DNA from: Nisaea sp. | GTDB taxonomy: Bacteria; Pseudomonadota; Alphaproteobacteria; Thalassobaculales; Thalassobaculaceae | DNA length: 64,000 bases | Reading direction: 5' to 3' | Assembly: GCF_034670185.1 (NCBI RefSeq) | Contig: NZ_JAXMNY010000005.1 | Coordinates: 135,307 to 199,306, forward strand | Shown here: in pieces, positions 1 to 7,760 of the stretch | Layout of the letters: the number at the start of each line of letters is the position of its first letter | Position numbering within the stretch: position 1 is the first letter of the stretch | Made by a program: the position numbers and the translations under genes | The notes under the pieces: model-generated | The model's database searches: none | What the model saw: only the letters and a program-made list of their open reading frames with translations | What the model was told of the DNA's origin: nothing

Positions 1-1243
1 CGCGTGCATTATCTCTGTCGAGTAGACCGTAGGGATCGACCACAGCACGCCCCCGCATCACTCCTGCAAGACGGCTGGCATCCAACTCCCGGAATTCCGG
101 CCACGGCGTGGTCAGGAACAGCACATCGGCATCCCGGCAGGCCTCCAGAGCACTTTCGCAATGTGTCAGATCCGGCAGCACATCAGCTTTCACCACCGGG
201 TCATACACGGCGATCTCGGCATCGCCGCCGAGATTATCGAGCAGAACCAGAGATGGCGCATTCTTGAGGGAGTGGGTGTTTTCCTTATAGGCGAGCCCCA
301 GCACGGCGAGGCGCGGAGAGTCACCCAGCATCGGACGAATCAGATCCCGGTACGTCCTGTAAGGCCAGTCCTTGCGCCACGTGCTGTTCGACACCCAGGC
401 CTCGACCACGCCCGCGTCTGTCTTGTTCGCTTCGGCAAAGCGGATGACGGTCGCGAGGTCGCGCTCCAGATTGCCGCCGGATAGGCCGAGGCCCGGCGTG
501 AGGTACGAATATTGGCCGATCCGCCGGTCGAGCTTCAGCGCCGGGACAATCTCCGACCAGTCAGCACCGATCCGCTCACACAGCTCTGCCAATGTATTCG
601 CCGTCGAGACTGAGGCGACAAGGCAGCAGTTGATCGAGATCTTCGCCAGCTCCGCGCTCTCATACCGCATCGGCAGGATCGGGCAGTCAAATGCGCCGAG
701 CAGTGCCGTATAGGCTTCCGGCAGCCGCAGCGCCGCATCGGCACAGCCGACAATATAGCGCTCGGGATAACGTGCCCGCTCGATTGCCCGGCCGAAGACC
801 AGCGTCTCAACCTGGTAAAAAAGGCGCTCTGCAGGGAAATCCAGCGCACGCGTGAAACCCGGTGGCACCTGGCAGAGAACGACCAGCAAGGCATCGGGTC
901 CAAGCTCGGGGATGATCCGGTCCAGCAAAGCCCGGATCCGGGTCAGATCGGATTGCCCCTCGTCATCCGTCGGCACGTCGACCGAGATATAGACAATATC
1001 GGCCCTGCCAAGATCGGAGACCTGTACTGTAAAAGTCAGACGGTCCTTGTTCGCGGCCAGCATCTCGGGCAAGTCGGGCTCCACGACCGGGAGCTCTGCC
1101 TGACGGAGCCGACTTGCCTCTTCCTCCGTTTCGGCGAAGCCGATCACCTCGAAGCCAAGATCAGCGACGGCGACGGCAGAGTTCAGACCGAGATGGGTCA
1201 TTCCGGCAAACCCGATGACAGGCTTCTTCAAACCGTTCGCCAT
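1..1243 (-). CDS. Nucleotide-sugar dehydrogenase family protein lacking the catalytic Cys (3' end outside window)
   Basis: The protein reads MANGLKKPVIGFAGM from an ATG at 1243, and 414 codons are visible before the left edge, so the C-terminus is missing. It has the UDP-glucose/GDP-mannose dehydrogenase layout: an N-terminal NAD fold (GFAGMTHLG, about residues 11-19), a central domain with the conserved ESAELAK lysine segment, and a C-terminal domain with GLAYKENTHSLKNAP. Family members oxidise a UDP-hexose to the uronate through a thiohemiacetal on a Cys in a GGSCFPKD-type motif. Here the aligned segment is LSGGNLERD, with Asn258 (codon 470-472) in place of that Cys. Four bases separate it from the upstream Gfo/Idh gene, so it is the last visible gene of the 3743-to-1 operon. 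A single-step oxidation, an epimerase-like reaction or a non-catalytic role are all possible. Confidence 0.85.
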   Translation of the reverse strand, partial: MANGLKKPVIGFAGMTHLGLNSAVAVADLGFEVIGFAETEEEASRLRQAELPVVEPDLPEMLAANKDRLTFTVQVSDLGRADIVYISVDVPTDDEGQSDLTRIRALLDRIIPELGPDALLVVLCQVPPGFTRALDFPAERLFYQVETLVFGRAIERARYPERYIVGCADAALRLPEAYTALLGAFDCPILPMRYESAELAKISINCCLVASVSTANTLAELCERIGADWSEIVPALKLDRRIGQYSYLTPGLGLSGGNLERDLATVIRFAEANKTDAGVVEAWVSNSTWRKDWPYRTYRDLIRPMLGDSPRLAVLGLAYKENTHSLKNAPSLVLLDNLGGDAEIAVYDPVVKADVLPDLTHCESALEACRDADVLFLTTPWPEFRELDASRLAGVMRGRAVVDPYGLLDRDNAR

Positions 1244-1247
1244 ACTC

Positions 1248-2174
1248 TTACGCGTCTCCCGCGATTTCAGAAGAAAGCCGCCCCAGCGCGCGATAGAGCC
1301 ACCGGTCGTTCTCCAGATTGGACGCTCCCTTGGCCGCACAAAGCGCCTTGAAATGAGTGTATTCGGCTTCCCAGGTCGGATCGTCCTGAACCAGCGTCAC
1401 AGCTTCTTCCGGCGGCCTGCCGCTGGGCAGCACCCGGCGGCGATGCACGAAGCGCGACGGCCCCCATTTGCACAGCGATTCAATATGCGCCGTGCCATGC
1501 TCGGCAAACACATCGCAGATGAAATGGTTTCGCCAGGACAGCAGCGACATCTCAAGCTCGATACGGGGGCCAGCCCCGCCCGAGGCGATGACCACATGAT
1601 CCGGCGCCGCATTCTCGAAACAGTCAGCCGAGACGATACGAAAATCATCGGCGATATCACCGAACCAGAACCGCGCCGTATCGAGTAGGTGGCTACCGAG
1701 ATCCGGCAGCACGCCAGCGCCCATATCCCGCCAGGCCGAGTCGCGCACAAGCCGCGCCGTACCGTTTCCGTAAAACATCCGGCAGCGGTAGATTTGACCC
1801 AGAGTGCCGGACGCGATCAGCTCGCGCATACGGACAAAATGCGGCTCGAAACGATGGTTGTAGGCCGTGTAACAGACCGCACCTGAAGACGCAGCCAGCC
1901 CTGCAAGCACATCCATCTCGGCTTCGCCGGAAAACCAGAGCGGCTTCTCCACCAGCACATGCTTGCCGTTGCCGAGCAAGTATTTCAGCAGCTCGAACTT
2001 GGGCTCGTCCGGCGTGCAGACTAGCGCCGCATCGTAATGGTCCAGCGGGACGCTTTCGAGGGTCCGGAAACCAGCCTCATCATGAAAGGGATCTACGGTT
2101 CCGACGCAATCGGCTCCCGCAACACGGCGTCTCTTGTGGCCCTGAACACCAAGGCCAACGACAAGGGCACGCAT
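1248..2174 (-). CDS. Gfo/Idh/MocA family oxidoreductase
   Basis: A 308-residue NAD(P)-dependent sugar oxidoreductase. The N-terminal Rossmann motif is GLGVQGHKRRR. EKPL near residue 76 holds the family's catalytic lysine, and the C-terminal half is the usual alpha/beta substrate-binding domain, with DLGSHLLDT carrying the active-site His. I start at ATG 2174 because CGGAG lies a suitable distance upstream; an in-frame TTG exists at 2180. It sits 15 bases after the kinase/nucleotidyltransferase gene and 4 bases before the dehydrogenase-like gene, so the three are almost certainly co-transcribed. The substrate cannot be read from sequence. The neighbours suggest a nucleotide-linked or phosphorylated surface sugar. 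Confidence 0.9.
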   Translation of the reverse strand: MRALVVGLGVQGHKRRRVAGADCVGTVDPFHDEAGFRTLESVPLDHYDAALVCTPDEPKFELLKYLLGNGKHVLVEKPLWFSGEAEMDVLAGLAASSGAVCYTAYNHRFEPHFVRMRELIASGTLGQIYRCRMFYGNGTARLVRDSAWRDMGAGVLPDLGSHLLDTARFWFGDIADDFRIVSADCFENAAPDHVVIASGGAGPRIELEMSLLSWRNHFICDVFAEHGTAHIESLCKWGPSRFVHRRRVLPSGRPPEEAVTLVQDDPTWEAEYTHFKALCAAKGASNLENDRWLYRALGRLSSEIAGDA

Positions 2175-2189
2175 GGCCAAAACTCCGTC

Positions 2190-3743
2190 CTAGCTCTCGA
2201 ATCTGGCGCGTCGCTCAACGGCGGATATTTTCTTCAACACATCCGCAGGGGTGACCGGAATGTTGCCGTCCTGCTCGCACTCTATGGCTGCCGCGAATGA
2301 CCCGAGGATTGTAGCAATCGGTGCGCTACCCCGCGTCATCATGGCGAGTGTCGCATAGGCGAGCAGAGCATCGCCCGCCCCGACAGCGTCTTCAACCCGA
2401 TCAGCGAAACTGTCGACGACAAAGAAGGAATCGAGCGCCTCGTGATCCGCGTTCCGACAGGTCAGAACACCGCGATCCCCCAACTTCAGGATCAACGTCC
2501 GGCACTCCGCCTCGTCGTATATCCGGGAGGCCAGCGGGCGGATTCCCGAATCCTGGTCCGCGATACTGAACCGCGCTTCCCGCTCGTTCGGGGTGATCAG
2601 ATCGAAGCCCTTGAACTCGGTGATATTGCCCCAGCGGCTCGCCACCTGGCTGTCGGCAACCTTGAACAGGTCAGGCCGGATCGCCTCGGTCAAAGAAGGG
2701 ATGGTGCGGCGGTTGAAAATACCGTGACGGAAGTCGCTAAAGACGACCGCGCCTTCTTTCGTCGCCTTGATCTGCTTAACCAGGCGGACGCGGATGTCAT
2801 CGGAGATGCTGGAATTGTCGAGCGTGTCGATTTTCAGCAGCCGGTATCCACCGGCCACGATGGCATTCTTGTTGGTTGTCGGTCGCGTCGGGTCGATGAT
2901 TGGCTTCAGCTTGATCCCTGAAGCCTCCAGATCCACGATGACAAAATCCTTGTATTCGTCGTCGCCGAGAACCGTGGAAAAGGTCACTTCGGCACCGGCA
3001 GCAGCCAGATGCTTCGCAACGATCGCCGCACCACCGATATAATCGCGCCTGCCCTGGTATGACACGCTGATCGTTGGTGTCTTGGTCTGGCCGCCGATTA
3101 GCGAGGTTTCCGTATAACTGTCGACGATCGTATCGCCGATCACATGCACTTTCTGGCCCGCCATCGAGCTTAGAGTGGACGAAAGATCGTCAAACTCGAA
3201 ACCTTCCTGGCCCATCAGGGTCAGAAGCTTTTCCATCGGTATTTGCGGCGCTTCAAGATCGATCAGTCTGGAAGATGAATAGACGATATCTCCCGGCGTG
3301 AAGATCACCTCGCCACCGTAGGATTGGACAGTATCCAGCTCTTCCTGCGTCTTCGGCGGCAAACCCTGCGCCGTATATTCATATCCCTTGGCGAAGAAGT
3401 CGGGCTGGATCGCAAGCAGGTTGTCGAGCGGTTTGGCGTTCTGGTCGATCACGACATAATCGACCATTTCAAACGCCGCGAGATTGAGCGCCCGAAGCTG
3501 TTCGGGCACGTGCGGGCGATAGACGCCTTTCGCGATATGACGGTCAGCCGTCAGGCTCGCGATCAGGATCTTGGCCTTGCTCTTCGCGAACCCCAGATGA
3601 CGCAGATGCCCCGGATGCACCACGTCGAACACCCCGTGGCACATGATCACCTTCTTGCGGCGCGGGAAGCTTCCGACAATCTCGGCAATCTCGGCAGCTG
3701 TCTTGATCTTGTGCTTGTAGCGGTCGGTGAATTCGGCACTCAT
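2190..3743 (-). CDS. Fused cytidylyltransferase-like / PfkB-type carbohydrate kinase
   Basis: A 517-residue two-domain protein. The N-terminal domain (about residues 25-165) is a nucleotidyltransferase with HGVFDVVHPGHLRHL, which contains the HxGH-type nucleotide site. The C-terminal domain (about 195-510) is a ribokinase/PfkB sugar kinase with GGAAIVAKHLAAAG near its start and the catalytic DAVGAGD near residue 455. HldE, which makes ADP-heptose, has the same two activities in the opposite order, so this is a rearranged relative and not a standard hldE. I start at ATG 3743 because AGGAAAG lies about 8 bases upstream; an in-frame start at 3779 has poorer support. It is the first gene of the minus-strand operon and likely phosphorylates and then nucleotidylates a sugar. 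Heptose is a guess. Confidence 0.85.
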   Translation of the reverse strand: MSAEFTDRYKHKIKTAAEIAEIVGSFPRRKKVIMCHGVFDVVHPGHLRHLGFAKSKAKILIASLTADRHIAKGVYRPHVPEQLRALNLAAFEMVDYVVIDQNAKPLDNLLAIQPDFFAKGYEYTAQGLPPKTQEELDTVQSYGGEVIFTPGDIVYSSSRLIDLEAPQIPMEKLLTLMGQEGFEFDDLSSTLSSMAGQKVHVIGDTIVDSYTETSLIGGQTKTPTISVSYQGRRDYIGGAAIVAKHLAAAGAEVTFSTVLGDDEYKDFVIVDLEASGIKLKPIIDPTRPTTNKNAIVAGGYRLLKIDTLDNSSISDDIRVRLVKQIKATKEGAVVFSDFRHGIFNRRTIPSLTEAIRPDLFKVADSQVASRWGNITEFKGFDLITPNEREARFSIADQDSGIRPLASRIYDEAECRTLILKLGDRGVLTCRNADHEALDSFFVVDSFADRVEDAVGAGDALLAYATLAMMTRGSAPIATILGSFAAAIECEQDGNIPVTPADVLKKISAVERRARFES

Positions 3744-4065
3744 TAAAAAGCTTTCCTGATCATCCGAGCCGGCCCGCATCCGGGAAACAAGCTCTTGTAA
3801 TCACCCACGATACCCTCATCGGGAGCAGGGGGCAAAGCGATGACATCACGGAAGCAGAGGTCGCGGTGGCGACGCTATTGGTCCGATCCGGACTTGCCCC
3901 CATCCACCCTACCCTCTATCCAGAACACTTCGGCCCGGGACACTGACGTGACGGGCGCCCCGGAGATCTCCGGGGCCGGATAGATCCAGCAAGGATATCC
4001 GCGGCGGCTCGTGGCCGGGATGGCAACATTCCCGCGCCCCCGTGCACGCGGCGGTGGGGGATGAG
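3744..4065. promoter_or_regulatory. Divergent intergenic region with a 20-bp perfect dyad
   Basis: This 322-bp gap separates the minus-strand sugar operon from the plus-strand corrin operon and must hold promoters for both. The one clear element is a perfect palindrome at 3957-3976 (half-site GCCCCGGAGA and its complement). It has no T-run after it on either strand, so it looks more like an operator or a stable leader hairpin than an intrinsic terminator. I looked for the conserved blocks of a cobalamin riboswitch here and did not find them. No convincing -35/-10 pair was identified. Confidence 0.4.
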
Positions 4066-5139
4066 ATGAGCGTTTCAGACAAAAAAATTACCGGAAAACA
4101 GGGCGTGATGATCTGCGGGCATGGCAGCCGTGATCAGGCAGCCGTGGACGAGTTCGCGAAACTCGCCATCCGGATCAAGGAACAGATGCCGGACATGCCG
4201 GTGGATTACGGCTATCTGGAATTCGCCACGCCTATCATCCGCACCGGCCTCGACGCGCTGAAGGCGCAGGGCGTGACGGACGTGCTGGCCGTGCCAGGCA
4301 TGCTGTTTGCCGCGGGTCACGCCAAGAACGATATTCCGTCCGTGCTGAATACCTACCAGGCCCAATCGGACGGCATGAATATCCATTACGGGCGCGAGCT
4401 CGGCATCGATGTGAAGATGATCAGAGCTGCGTCGGCCCGTGTCGAGGAAGCGCTGAAAGCGGCAGGCGATAACATCTCCCGGCACGAGACCATGCTCGTT
4501 GTCGTCGGTCGCGGCGCCTCCGACCCGGACGCGAACTCGAACGTGTCCAAGGTGATGCGCCTGCTCTGGGAAGGCATGGGCTTCGGCTGGGGTGAGACCG
4601 CCTATTCCGGCGTCACCTTCCCGCTGGTCGAACCGGCCCTCGAGCACGCCGCCAAGCTCGGCTACAAGCGCATCGTCGTGTTCCCCTATTTCCTCTTCAC
4701 CGGCATTCTAATTACCCGGATCTACGATTACGTCGACAAGGTTGCCGCCCGGCATCCGGAGATCGAGTTCGTCAAGGCGCCGTATCTGAACGACCATCCG
4801 CTGGTGATCGAGACCTTCCTTGACCGGGTGCGGGAAATCACCGACGGCACCGGCAACATGAACTGCCAGATGTGCAAGTACCGCCAGCAGGTGCTCGGCT
4901 TCGAGGACGAGGTCGGCCTGCCGCAGGAAAGCCATCACCATCATGTCGAGGGCATCAACGACAGCGATGGCCACAGCCACGATCATGATCACGACCATGG
5001 GCATGATCACGGGCACCACCATGACCACGATCACAAGCACGGGCATTCCCATGACCACGGGCACGGGCACGACCACCATCATCACCCTTATCCCCATGCG
5101 GACCATCCGCTCGGCCCGCGCACGCTGACCGATTCCTGA
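4066..5139 (+). CDS. cbiX: Sirohydrochlorin cobaltochelatase CbiX with His-rich tail
   Basis: Inserts cobalt into sirohydrochlorin, the entry step of the oxygen-independent cobalamin route. Two related halves are visible: GHGSRD near residue 18, carrying the catalytic His, and VVVGRGASDPDAN in the second half. They are followed by MNCQMC (Cys267 and Cys270), the MxCxxC pattern described in long CbiX proteins as an Fe-S site. The last 65 or so residues are dominated by His, Asp and Gly (about residues 290-345), typical of metal-storage tails on such chelatases. Start is ATG 4066; the in-frame GTG at 4042 has no better support. It heads a tightly packed operon, with cobH beginning 14 bases after its stop. 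Confidence 0.93.
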   Translation: MSVSDKKITGKQGVMICGHGSRDQAAVDEFAKLAIRIKEQMPDMPVDYGYLEFATPIIRTGLDALKAQGVTDVLAVPGMLFAAGHAKNDIPSVLNTYQAQSDGMNIHYGRELGIDVKMIRAASARVEEALKAAGDNISRHETMLVVVGRGASDPDANSNVSKVMRLLWEGMGFGWGETAYSGVTFPLVEPALEHAAKLGYKRIVVFPYFLFTGILITRIYDYVDKVAARHPEIEFVKAPYLNDHPLVIETFLDRVREITDGTGNMNCQMCKYRQQVLGFEDEVGLPQESHHHHVEGINDSDGHSHDHDHDHGHDHGHHHDHDHKHGHSHDHGHGHDHHHHPYPHADHPLGPRTLTDS

Positions 5140-5153
5140 TCCGGCCAGCCGTT

Positions 5154-5807
5154 ATGACCGCGCCAACTTTCGAATACGAGAAAGATCCGTCCGCCATCTA
5201 CCGGCGATCCTTCGAGATCGTCCGGGCGGAGACGGATCTTTCCCGCTTCGACGCCGACGAGGCCGAGGTCGCGGTGCGTCTTGTGCATGCCTGCGGAATG
5301 CCGGAGATCGCGCCCGATCTGGTTTTCTCGACCGGCGCCGTCGCGGCTGGGCGGACGGCACTTGCCTCGGGAGCACCGATCATCTGCGACGCGGCCATGA
5401 TCGCCCATGGCGTGACACCGAAATTGCTGCCGGCCGGGAACGAGGTGATCAGCCTGATCCGCGATCCGCGCCTGCCGGATCTGGCGAAGGCCGAAGGAAC
5501 GACACTCTCCGCCGCCCAGGTAACACTCTGGCAGGAGCACCTTGACGGTGCGGTGGTCTCCATCGGCAATGCACCGACGGCGCTGTTCCGCCTGATGGAG
5601 AGCATTCTTGCAGGTGGGCCGCGCCCGGCGGTCATTCTCGGCTTCCCGGTCGGCTTTGTCGGCGCGGCCGAATCGAAACAAGCACTGGCGGCAACAGATA
5701 ACCTGCCACCCTTCCTCACCCTGCCGGACAGGCGCGGCGGCAGTGCGATGGCAGCAGCGGCAGTGAATGCACTGGCGATCCTCGCCGGAAAGGGTGCGGC
5801 CCGATGA
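5154..5807 (+). CDS. cobH: Precorrin-8X / cobalt-precorrin-8 methylmutase
   Basis: A 217-residue enzyme of the CobH/CbiC family that moves a methyl group from C11 to C12 of the corrin ring to give (hydrogeno)cobyrinate. Family hallmarks are visible: YRRSFEIVRAE, VRLVHACGMPE with the catalytic His, and CDAAMIAHGV. Length is normal. Its stop overlaps the next start in an ATGA junction at 5804-5807, which implies translational coupling within the corrin operon. With CbiX upstream and CbiD nearby, it most likely acts on cobalt-containing intermediates, in which case CbiC is the matching name. Confidence 0.95.
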   Translation: MTAPTFEYEKDPSAIYRRSFEIVRAETDLSRFDADEAEVAVRLVHACGMPEIAPDLVFSTGAVAAGRTALASGAPIICDAAMIAHGVTPKLLPAGNEVISLIRDPRLPDLAKAEGTTLSAAQVTLWQEHLDGAVVSIGNAPTALFRLMESILAGGPRPAVILGFPVGFVGAAESKQALAATDNLPPFLTLPDRRGGSAMAAAAVNALAILAGKGAAR

Positions 5808-7036
5808 GCACCGGAATGCCCTGGCTGCGTGTGATCGGCATCGGCGAGGACGGGCTGGACGGCCTTGCCCCCTCCGCCCGCGCACTGGTCGACAGCGCCG
5901 AGGTGCTGATCGGCGGCGCCCGGCATCTGGCCATGGTGCCGGAGGACGGACGCGAGCGGCATGAATGGCCATCCCCGCTCAGCAAGCTGGTCGAAGCAAT
6001 TATTGAAATGCGCGGCCGCCCGGTTGCGGTGCTTGCAACCGGCGACCCGATGCAGTTCGGCATCGGTGCCACCCTCGCCAAGCATCTCCCGGCCAGTGAA
6101 ATGGCGATCCATCCGGGACCGTCCGCCTTCTCTCTCGCCGCCGCACGCCTCGCCTGGCCACTCTCCGAAGTGCGCACCGTGACCCTGCATGGCCGCCCGC
6201 TTGCCCTGCTCGCCGCCGCCCTTCAGCCCGGCCTGAAGCTGATGCTGCTGAGCGACGGGGGGGAGACACCGGGACAGGTTGCGGCCTATCTCACCGGCGC
6301 CGGGTTCGGCGCCAGTACCATGAACGTGTTCGAGCATATGGGCGGCGCGTCCGAGCGGCGGCTGGACGGCACGGCGGCGGACTGGCCGCACCAGCCCGGT
6401 GCCGATTTCAACACCATTGCCGTGGCGCTGTGTCAGCCGGATAGACCAGCCGCGCTGGGCAGCACACCGGGCCTTGATGACGATTTCTACGAAAGCGACG
6501 GGCAGTTGACAAAGCGCGAGGTCCGCGCGGCAACACTCTCCGCCCTGCGGCCGGGACCGGGACAGTTACTCTGGGATGTCGGCGCAGGCTCCGGCTCCGT
6601 TGCCATCGAATGGATGCGCACGGATCCGCTGGCAAAAGCCGTCGCCATCGAGAGCAATCCGGAACGCATCGAAACCATCCGGCTCAATGCAGACGCCCTC
6701 GGTGCCCCGTTTCTCAGGTTCGTGGAAGGCCGGGCGCCGGAGGCTCTGACCGGGCTTGAAGCACCGGATGCGATCTTCATCGGCGGCGGGATCACCGGCG
6801 ATGGCGTGATGGACGCTTGTTGGTCCGCATTGAAGCCCGGCGGAAGACTGGTCGCGAATGTGGTGACGCTGGAAGGCGAGGCGGCGCTGTTCGCGGCGCA
6901 AACGCGCCTTGGTGGGCAGCTGTCCCGCATCGCTGTCTCCCGCGCGGAGCCGGTCGGCCCCTATCAGGGTTGGCGGCCGCTGATGAGTGTAACCCAATGG
7001 GCCGTAACCAAGCCCGCAACAGACAAGACGGAATAG
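5804..7036 (+). CDS. cobL: Bifunctional precorrin-6Y C5,15-methyltransferase (decarboxylating), CbiE-CbiT fusion
   Basis: 410 residues in two enzyme domains. Residues 1 to about 210 are a tetrapyrrole methylase (CbiE part, IGIGEDGLDGL, then LATGDPMQFGIG) that methylates C5. The C-terminal 190 residues are a Rossmann-type SAM methyltransferase (CbiT part, WDVGAGSGSVAIEW) that methylates C15 and decarboxylates the C12 acetate side chain. The fused order matches CobL. It overlaps cobH by 4 bases and ends 4 bases before cobI. No missing motifs were noticed. Confidence 0.95.
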   Translation: MSTGMPWLRVIGIGEDGLDGLAPSARALVDSAEVLIGGARHLAMVPEDGRERHEWPSPLSKLVEAIIEMRGRPVAVLATGDPMQFGIGATLAKHLPASEMAIHPGPSAFSLAAARLAWPLSEVRTVTLHGRPLALLAAALQPGLKLMLLSDGGETPGQVAAYLTGAGFGASTMNVFEHMGGASERRLDGTAADWPHQPGADFNTIAVALCQPDRPAALGSTPGLDDDFYESDGQLTKREVRAATLSALRPGPGQLLWDVGAGSGSVAIEWMRTDPLAKAVAIESNPERIETIRLNADALGAPFLRFVEGRAPEALTGLEAPDAIFIGGGITGDGVMDACWSALKPGGRLVANVVTLEGEAALFAAQTRLGGQLSRIAVSRAEPVGPYQGWRPLMSVTQWAVTKPATDKTE

Positions 7037-7040
7037 CAGC

Positions 7041-7760
7041 ATGACCGGTTTGCTCACAGGTATCGGCGTCGGGCCGGGTGACCCGGACCTGATCACGCTG
7101 AAGGCGCTGAAGCGACTGCAGGCGGCGGATTTGATCTGCTATCCGGCCCCGGAGGATGGCGACAGTCTGGCGCGCGAGATCGCCGCGCCGCACATCCCGG
7201 AAGGCCGCGCGGAATACGCCATCCGCATGCCGATGGTGACCTCCCGGTTTCCCGCCGCGCAGGTCTATGACGAGGCCAGCCTGCATATCGGTGCAGCGCT
7301 CGACGCGGGCCAAAACGTTGTCGTGCTGTGCGAGGGCGACCCGTTCTTCTATGGCTCCTTCATGTATCTCTATGAGCGGTTGGCCCCGACGCATCGGGCC
7401 GAAGTGGTGCCGGGCATCTCTTCGCTGATGGCCTCCGCCGCCGTGCTCGGCGCCCCGCTGGTCTCCCGCAATGACGTGCTGACGGTATTGCCCGCGCCCC
7501 TGCCCGATGACATCCTGCGTGCCCGGCTGGAAAACACGGACGGCGCCGTCATCATGAAGGTCGGCCGCCATCTTGAGCGCGTCCGGACCCTGCTGGCAGA
7601 TCTCGGCCTGCTCGACGGCGCCCGCTATATCGAACATGCGACAATGGACAGCCAGCGCTGCCTGCCACTTGCCGAGGTGGACGCCTCCGCCGCCCCCTAT
7701 TTTTCCATGATCCTCCTGCATAAACGCGGTGAGGCCTTCCTTGAGGGAAGCCGCCTATGA
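7041..7760 (+). CDS. cobI: Precorrin-2 / cobalt-precorrin-2 C20-methyltransferase
   Basis: A 239-residue tetrapyrrole methylase that transfers the third methyl group of corrin synthesis, to C20, using SAM. Visible motifs are GIGVGPGDPDLITLKA at the N-terminus (SAM-binding loop), CEGDPFFYGSF and VPGISS, all typical of CobI/CbiL. The stop is shared with the next start (ATGA at 7757-7760). CbiL is the equivalent name if the substrate carries cobalt, which the neighbouring cbiX and cbiD favour. Confidence 0.94.
   Translation: MTGLLTGIGVGPGDPDLITLKALKRLQAADLICYPAPEDGDSLAREIAAPHIPEGRAEYAIRMPMVTSRFPAAQVYDEASLHIGAALDAGQNVVVLCEGDPFFYGSFMYLYERLAPTHRAEVVPGISSLMASAAVLGAPLVSRNDVLTVLPAPLPDDILRARLENTDGAVIMKVGRHLERVRTLLADLGLLDGARYIEHATMDSQRCLPLAEVDASAAPYFSMILLHKRGEAFLEGSRL

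Noticed and set aside
3744..4065. Cobalamin riboswitch before cbiX
   Set aside because: The conserved B12-box blocks were not found on either strand; only a simple dyad is present. A covariance-model search would settle it.
4935..5105. His-rich end of CbiX as a sequencing or cloning artefact
   Set aside because: It is interspersed with Asp and Gly in native codon mixture and matches the known His-rich tails of this chelatase family.
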